Positions 58,301-64,000 of a stretch of 64,000 nucleotides of DNA are shown here, one piece after another; the stretch's first letter is position 1; the number at the start of each line of letters is the position of its first letter. A model generated the notes under the pieces. It did not search any database. It worked only from the letters and a program-made list of their open reading frames with translations, and was not told the DNA's origin. This DNA is from Gonocerus acuteangulatus (lineage: Eukaryota; Arthropoda; Insecta; Hemiptera; Coreidae): NCBI GenBank assembly GCA_946811695.1, contig OX328127.1, forward strand, positions 47,213,373 through 47,277,372, given 5' to 3'. The translations under genes and the position numbers were made by a program.

Positions 58301-59804
58301 AGGATGTTCTTCTAGTTGTTCAGTATTTATATTTATTTTGTAATTATAATGGCTCATTTTTATTAATGCCCGCTATACGAAAATCGTGAAGCGCAATACT
58401 TCTTGCTTTGATGACATTCTTCGAATATATGTAACACATTCATTAATAGTAGATGAAGTTAATTGCCAATAACAGTCAGCAATTATTTCCCGAGAATAAT
58501 AGTCTATAAGCAGGGAACATTACAGCAAGTTATCGTGTCAGTAAATCAATACAGCTGTTTCCCTTTGCCGTTTCACTTGATTAATCCGTTTAGCGCATCT
58601 GTTTTCCGAACCACTAATTACAACAAGAACTATGAAATAATAATTATTTTATAGGTTTACATTTTATGTCATATAATATACCCTCCAGTGAGGTATCAAA
58701 GAGTGAGTTAAAATTTTTTTTAAATTCATTATTATTAGATAGTATTTTTAATTTTTAACATTTTTAAAATTCTTTATTATTATATTGTAATTGTGGCGCA
58801 ATCACAAACATAGATTACAATTATTAGTGTACGAACTAAAAAAAAAAAAAAAAAACTGCAACACTTACATTAATTACTTATATTAACACAAAAATATTAT
58901 TAATACTTTACATAAAATTTAAATTTTGCTAATTAACTCAAAAACAAAATATTTTATGTGCATTTGTGCATACATACATACATCAATACGAAGCATTTCA
59001 TAGATGGATTGTAATTTTTAAATAATTATATTTATGCAAAATTGTATTATTATATGATTATTAATTTAAAAAAAAAAACAGATCAATAGACTCCAACGGG
59101 TGAAAGCTATTTTATATTGTTTAATGACTAGATACAATCTTCAATGTAAAGGTAATAAGATTTAATTTTAATTTTAATTTAAAGTAATAAGATTATCATG
59201 TTTATTGTATTTATGTACATGTTATTTGCATTAATAATTTATTGTTTATAAATGTAATAATTAGGTAAATTTCCCACACTTAATATTATCGAATATTGAG
59301 ACGAGCTAATAGAGGGTCTATTTGTGATGAAACAATTCTAGAACTAGACGGTACAGTAGTCACTCAGATGGTTATCTATGGTAGCCGACCGTCGGAGTCT
59401 GGGGCCGAACTACCTGCATTCCAGATAATACACCGATTTCCAAAACCATCTCTCTACTGGCGCGCCCATTCTAGTCTAAAAACATTTCATTTATGCTTAG
59501 CAATAACATCATTCATTTCTTATTCATTCGAAACACTTGTCAAGAAATTATTCGTAATTTCTGTTATTCAAACTGCAAAGAATTTGTTACATCTGTGTGT
59601 TGTAATGCTAAAAATTATTATTTATTATAGATAAAAAAAACGGTCTGTTGCCTATAATATACAAATTCTTCCTGCACGAATTACTTAAGACTTCTGCAGC
59701 AACAATTACTATAAACTGATAAGTACAAATCACTAGAAATATGCCATCCGACACATGGTTCCATGTAGAAACGTGAAAATATTTTGCTCGGGAATTTTTT
59801 GCTC

Positions 59805-59808
<4 letters not shown>
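58301..59808. other. No recognised feature
   Basis: Very AT-rich. A 112-codon plus-strand frame at 59296-59634 has a more balanced first half but no motif I recognise; it is not called as a gene. Confidence 0.4.

Positions 59809-59860
<52 letters not shown>
59809..59860. repeat. Poly(T) tract, ~50 bp
   Basis: Followed by GCAGGATCG rather than a SINE tail; origin unknown. Confidence 0.8.
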
Positions 59861-59862
<2 letters not shown>

Positions 59863-60011
59863 AGGATCGTAAATTCAGAAATGTATTAACGAATAACCCC
59901 ACTTGCTAGTAAAACTTCCCCTACACGCAAAATATTTAAAAGGATCTTAAATCACAGAAATCATTTTTCAAAAACTCTTTTAAACATTTAACAGTACTTA
60001 TAAAACCACGG

Positions 60012-60013
<2 letters not shown>

Positions 60014-60070
<57 letters not shown>

Positions 60071-60233
60071 GGCGCATCAACAAATCTTGGCCATTAGCGC
60101 CGACATCTAGGATGCAGCGAGGAATCTTCTCAGCGAGCCCTGAGATGAGAAAATTCCTGTCGCCGGAGGGGATCGAACCCACCATCTCCCGCTTATGAAT
60201 CTAGCGCGCTAGCCACTAGACCACGGGAGACCC
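60014..60233 (-). mobile_element. tRNA-derived SINE, family 1
   Basis: Minus strand from 60233: GGGTCTCCCGTGGTCTAGTG, B box GGTTCGATCCCC, and body AGGAATTTTCTCATCTCAGG-like, reduced beside the other copies. The tail is GGCGCTAATGGCCAAGATTT...GATGCGCCGT with poly(A) of about 55 (T run at 60014-60068). No clear TSD. The Lys-rich minus frame across the A run is an artefact. Confidence 0.85.
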
Positions 60234-60477
60234 CTGCGGGGAAATCGATAAACATTTTGAATTTAACGAAATCAACAATTCTGAAATTTAAAGCCCTGAT
60301 TTCTCTAACTTACAGGATCATATCAAAATGCGTTAACACTTATATTTAGCATTTTTAAAAAAGCGGACGATTCATCTCCTACTACTATCCATTAACAATA
60401 GCAGTGCACCCATATGCTCAAAAAAAAAATTCCGCAGATGCCAAAAAGTTAATAAGAAACATTTTTTTACATGTATC

Positions 60478-60480
<3 letters not shown>
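60234..60480. other. No recognised feature
   Basis: AT-rich spacer. Confidence 0.5.

Positions 60481-60560
<80 letters not shown>
60481..60560. repeat. (TA)n followed by (CA)n
   Basis: TA units 60481-60545, then about seven CA units. Confidence 0.95.
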
Positions 60561-61079
60561 TTTAAATAAATGTGTAAAAGAATAATCAAAGATAGTCACA
60601 AAATGTGATGTATCATTTAAAGTAAAGTTTGCTTCAGGGGAGAAAATGAACCAGAAATGGAGAGAGACAAAAACTTATATTCTCTGTACATAATAATAAG
60701 AAAATTTTTTCAAAATTTCATGCAATCCGCAAAAGGCGTTATTCCTTACGAAGAAACATCTAAGCTATTCCATTCATAAAGAGTAAATAAAATGTATACA
60801 AAATCTTCTGAAACATTAAATGTTCATAAAATCTAAAAGCTGGAATGAAATTAAAACTTATCGGATGCAAACAGAGAATCGTAAAAAGATTCAAGTTGTA
60901 ATCGACTTACAGGAAGCATAAACCTGGATCTCATAACAACTTGAGTTACAAAAGAAAAATCTTACAAAAAAACTCTGGGTCAACGTTTTTGCTATGCCTG
61001 TTTTTTTATGGACGACCTTCTCTATAAAGTTTATACGTTGAATTTTCTTCAGTTTTATCTAAAGGTTATTTACTTATAG

Positions 61080-61086
<7 letters not shown>
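60561..61086. other. No recognised feature
   Basis: AT-rich spacer. Confidence 0.5.

Positions 61087-61142
<56 letters not shown>
61087..61142. repeat. (TA)n microsatellite
   Basis: About 28 TA units, running into CATACACATACATATA. Confidence 0.95.
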
Positions 61143-61147
<5 letters not shown>

Positions 61148-61475
61148 CACATACATATATGTAAATATGTTTCCTCTTTTTAATAGCCATACGTTATGGG
61201 ACTTTATTTCAAGTACGCTCCATTACTTATATTACCTACGAGTTTTTTTTTTTTTTTGTTTTTTTTTGTACTATTATTTATATATTTTTTATTTTATAAT
61301 TCGAAAATAGGAAATCGGAGTAAGTGGCCGAATAAATTTAATAATAGTTAGATAATAAATTTCCTACTAAACAAATTTTCATGCAATTTTTGAAAGGACG
61401 AACTAATTCAGATAAATCAGTGCTATCATTTCGGAAGTATATTAAAACGGACAATTATATATGCCCGTTTCTTCC

Positions 61476-61481
<6 letters not shown>
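61143..61481. other. No recognised feature
   Basis: Contains T13 and T9 runs near 61245-61270. Confidence 0.5.

Positions 61482-61551
<70 letters not shown>
61482..61551. repeat. (TA)n microsatellite
   Basis: About 35 TA units, the source of the Ile/Tyr frame at 61381-61629. Confidence 0.95.
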
Positions 61552-61553
<2 letters not shown>

Positions 61554-61994
61554 CATACATATATTTGTGTTTTTAATCCCTTTCCAAGGGGTTCCTTGCC
61601 AGAGATGCGAAGCTCTTAAAATAAAATAAGTAGAAATAAATACAATGCCTTTTGGAGAAAAATGAGTTTGCCAATAACTCTAAGGAGGGAAATTAGAATT
61701 CAATTTGTCTAATTTGCTGTTGGTGCTAAGTCCAGTAAGACAGGGATTGAACCAATAATGCTTCGAATAGCTTCTGTTAATTTTCTATGCATTATGGCAA
61801 ATTAAACGTTTAAAATGATGGCTTTCCTTTGAGATTTCTTTGAAGTATGTATTTAAAATTGTTTAACCAAATTAGTTTCCATCTCACTCCATCTTTTTTT
61901 GTTATCTCACAAAAATAACAAGATGTTTGGAATAAATATCAAGACTTGCTATTTTCAGCTTTCCTATGATAGCTGGGATAAGAAGGACATGAGT
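61552..61994. other. No recognised feature
   Basis: AT-rich spacer. Confidence 0.5.
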
Positions 61995-62640
61995 TCGCGC
62001 TAAGATGACACAGTTCCTCCGAGTCCGGTCGGGATTTTCATTGATGACTAAGGTTATGATATTTTCCATAACCCTGAAAAAGGCCATGCTATGCAGTGTC
62101 GTCGAGCCACACACTTCTAAGAAATGTGTCTATAAACATAAAGTGAGAATTATATGTTTTGATTCCCGAAATAGCTTTTCGTATCAGAGGATTATCGAAT
62201 TATTGTCTCAGAGAAGGGTTCAAAAGATAATATGATATTATGGCCTATATGTTGAAAAAAACATGACTCCGTAAACAAAGAAAGCGTTCACTGATAAATA
62301 TATAAATAGCACGCTTAATTCGTTTAGTTATTTCCTTTGTTAATTATACAATTTATCTTATTTCTTCTTCCCTCTCTACACCTAGGAAAATCCAAGATCC
62401 CCGACCCGATGATGCGAGCTGCAACTGCTGATGAAAAATATCGACGTTTAATAGTTTATGGGTCGATAGATGTAGTCTTGCGATTTTTTCGCGTTCTACT
62501 TTCCATGATGCAATTTTAATGAAATTTTGTGCAAAAACTATTTTGTTTAGAACAGATGATCAAGTTCGTTAATAAATCAAATCCAACATTCAGAACTTCT
62601 TTTTTTTTTCAAATAAACCAAATCGCTTTTTTGTTTGCAT
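61995..62640 (-). repeat. Diverged family A pieces
   Basis: CGCGCTAAGATGACACAG then TTCCTCCGAGTCCGG (61995-62028) is the family A 5' end in minus orientation. GATCAAGTTCGTTAATAAAT near 62560 matches the interior block, also in minus orientation but out of order. At least two old copies are therefore represented. Confidence 0.55.
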
Positions 62641-63980
62641 TAGTAGACGCCCATGGTCATGTGTGTGTGTGAAACACACGAAAGCGATATTTTTTTACCG
62701 TTTTCCAGAAAATTAGAAAGTATTAGACTTTTGTTTAATCAGTGTTTTAGATTGATTTTAAATACTTTTTGGCTTGTCTCTTCTTTATCAAAACTAGGTC
62801 ATATAATTTAGTTATGTCTAGAGGGGGGGAGGAGGTTTTACAAAAACAAATGGTGTCCATAGCCTTGTGAACTTTTTGTCGTTTCGTGTAATTTCTTGAA
62901 ACGATTGCGAAATCGTGGTAGACGTCTAGTAATTATCGAAAAGCATAATGTCGTCATTCAAATTTCACAACGGCGTAAATAGATTTTTAGCGAAATTGAG
63001 TTATTGGTTTTCTTTAGAATCCTTATTATCTCTCGGACATGATGGTAGTAGATTTTACAAAAACCATAACAATAAAACTCGCTAAAATTGACGATTACTT
63101 CCGCGTACCCGCGTATCTCTCTCATCTATTTTAGGCCATTCAGACAAGGGTTTTCGTTTAAATGTTTCCGTTACTTATGCGGTTGTGAAATTTGAGTGAC
63201 GATGTTCTACAAAAAAAAATCATTAAATTTCGCAAAATTACTCTTTTCTTCGAAATTTCTATAGGGCCATCCCAGTGGAAGAAAACGTAACTTAAAGTGT
63301 TGGTTTTATGTAATTCCAAACAATATTTGATTTGAGCATTATCTGGAAACCATTCTATGATGGCGTAATGTCAAGGAGTGAGGTTTTTTTTTAAATATAT
63401 ATTATCCGTTACACACAGGTCTAATAAATAATTCGTTGGCTTAATAAAAAATGTTCTTTGAATAAAGGGAGTAACTTGCACTTGAAGTTAAACTGATTAA
63501 TCATTTATAAATTCATTTGTAAAGTATTTCTAGAATTGAAGGAATCATTTTGAAGCGATTCCATTGTGTTGCTCGGTTCCCCGTCCTTCGCTCGCCCAGC
63601 TGCTGCCTCTGTGTTGCTTCTAGGCACGGAATTCACTAGAGGTATTGTTTTATACAACTCAGCTCTATAAAGAGATCTCCAATAAGGTTATAAATGCTAC
63701 AGTTATCGGACTTCATCCACGGGGCACGGGTAGAGATTAAAACAATTAAAACAAATTAGCATTAAACAGAAATTCTACTGGGGAAAACGGTTTTTTCCAT
63801 GAGTTCATTGGAAGATTCTGAGCCAAAATGGTTTAATGTAATATGTCAATTACAAGAAACTACTTAAATCAGACAGGATTTTGCAACATTTTAAAATTAC
63901 AAGTCAGAAGAGCTTGTCGCTGTTAGTTATCCACGAAGCTTTTTATGTGTTATGATTTAAAAAAAAAAAAATACTACTAA
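62641..63980. other. No recognised feature
   Basis: A GC-richer patch at about 63560-63640 has no frame or RNA motif. Confidence 0.45.
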
Positions 63981-63983
63981 TAA

Positions 63984-64000
63984 AAAAACTGCGTCATCCT
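63984..64000 (+). repeat. Family A 5' end cut by the window edge
   Basis: AACTGCGTCATCCT matches the first 30 bases of family A and then the window ends. Confidence 0.5.

Noticed and set aside
59296..59634. 112-codon plus-strand frame with a balanced N-terminal half
   Set aside because: No recognisable motif, no splice or promoter context; chance cannot be excluded.
59988..60185. Poly-lysine frame
   Set aside because: Reads through the poly(A) of a SINE.

Overview
This window is eukaryotic, strongly AT-rich, and holds no host gene I can recognise. Jockey-clade and RNase H-bearing (I-like) non-LTR retrotransposon remnants, a Tc1-type transposase fossil, a hAT-type fold-back element and Penelope-like hammerhead motifs point to an animal, most likely an arthropod. 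I cannot name the species. The DNA reads as intergenic or intronic sequence made of nested transposon debris, long (TA)n, (GA)n, (CA)n and poly(T) tracts, and unrecognised AT-rich spacer.

Layout. 1-9 kb: a 19-bp minisatellite, a 125-bp tandem repeat, a 5'-truncated 5S-rRNA-derived SINE with perfect target-site duplications (TSDs), local direct repeats, a tRNA-derived SINE, and a fold-back with a hammerhead-like loop. 9-20 kb: mostly unique sequence, a decayed ~40-bp satellite (12.9-13.3 kb), a full copy of a hairpin-ended repeat called family A here (14.7-16.1 kb) split by a Penelope-like insertion, and a T-tailed tRNA SINE (19.6-20.0 kb). 20-29 kb: an RNase H fossil, a 5'-truncated Jockey LINE with an open reverse transcriptase frame (22.6-24.8 kb), several family A copies, and a 5'-truncated I-like LINE with intact RNase H motifs (26.7-27.9 kb). 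29-39 kb: a SINE insertion reduced to its 3' tail, a 1.04-kb palindrome, a full 5S SINE and more family A. 39-46 kb: a 1.34-kb fold-back interrupted by a SINE and a 1.08-kb hAT-type fold-back with 8-bp TSDs. 46-64 kb: LINE and Tc1 fossils, further SINEs, a fold-back nested in family A, a 367-bp palindrome of two SINE copies, and microsatellites.

The most interesting signal is a mosaic SINE network. A 5S-headed SINE and a tRNA-headed SINE share the same ~36-bp 3' tail. The 5S SINE also shares a ~29-bp central core with a second tRNA-headed SINE. One insertion consists of the shared tail alone between 14-bp TSDs, which suggests that the tail is what a LINE reverse transcriptase recognises. The second theme is the number of long inverted repeats (six main ones in 64 kb, from unrelated elements), several carrying hammerhead-like CTGANGA...GAAA motifs.

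All calls come from reading the sequence by eye. Family names rest on motif recognition, and no database search was possible.
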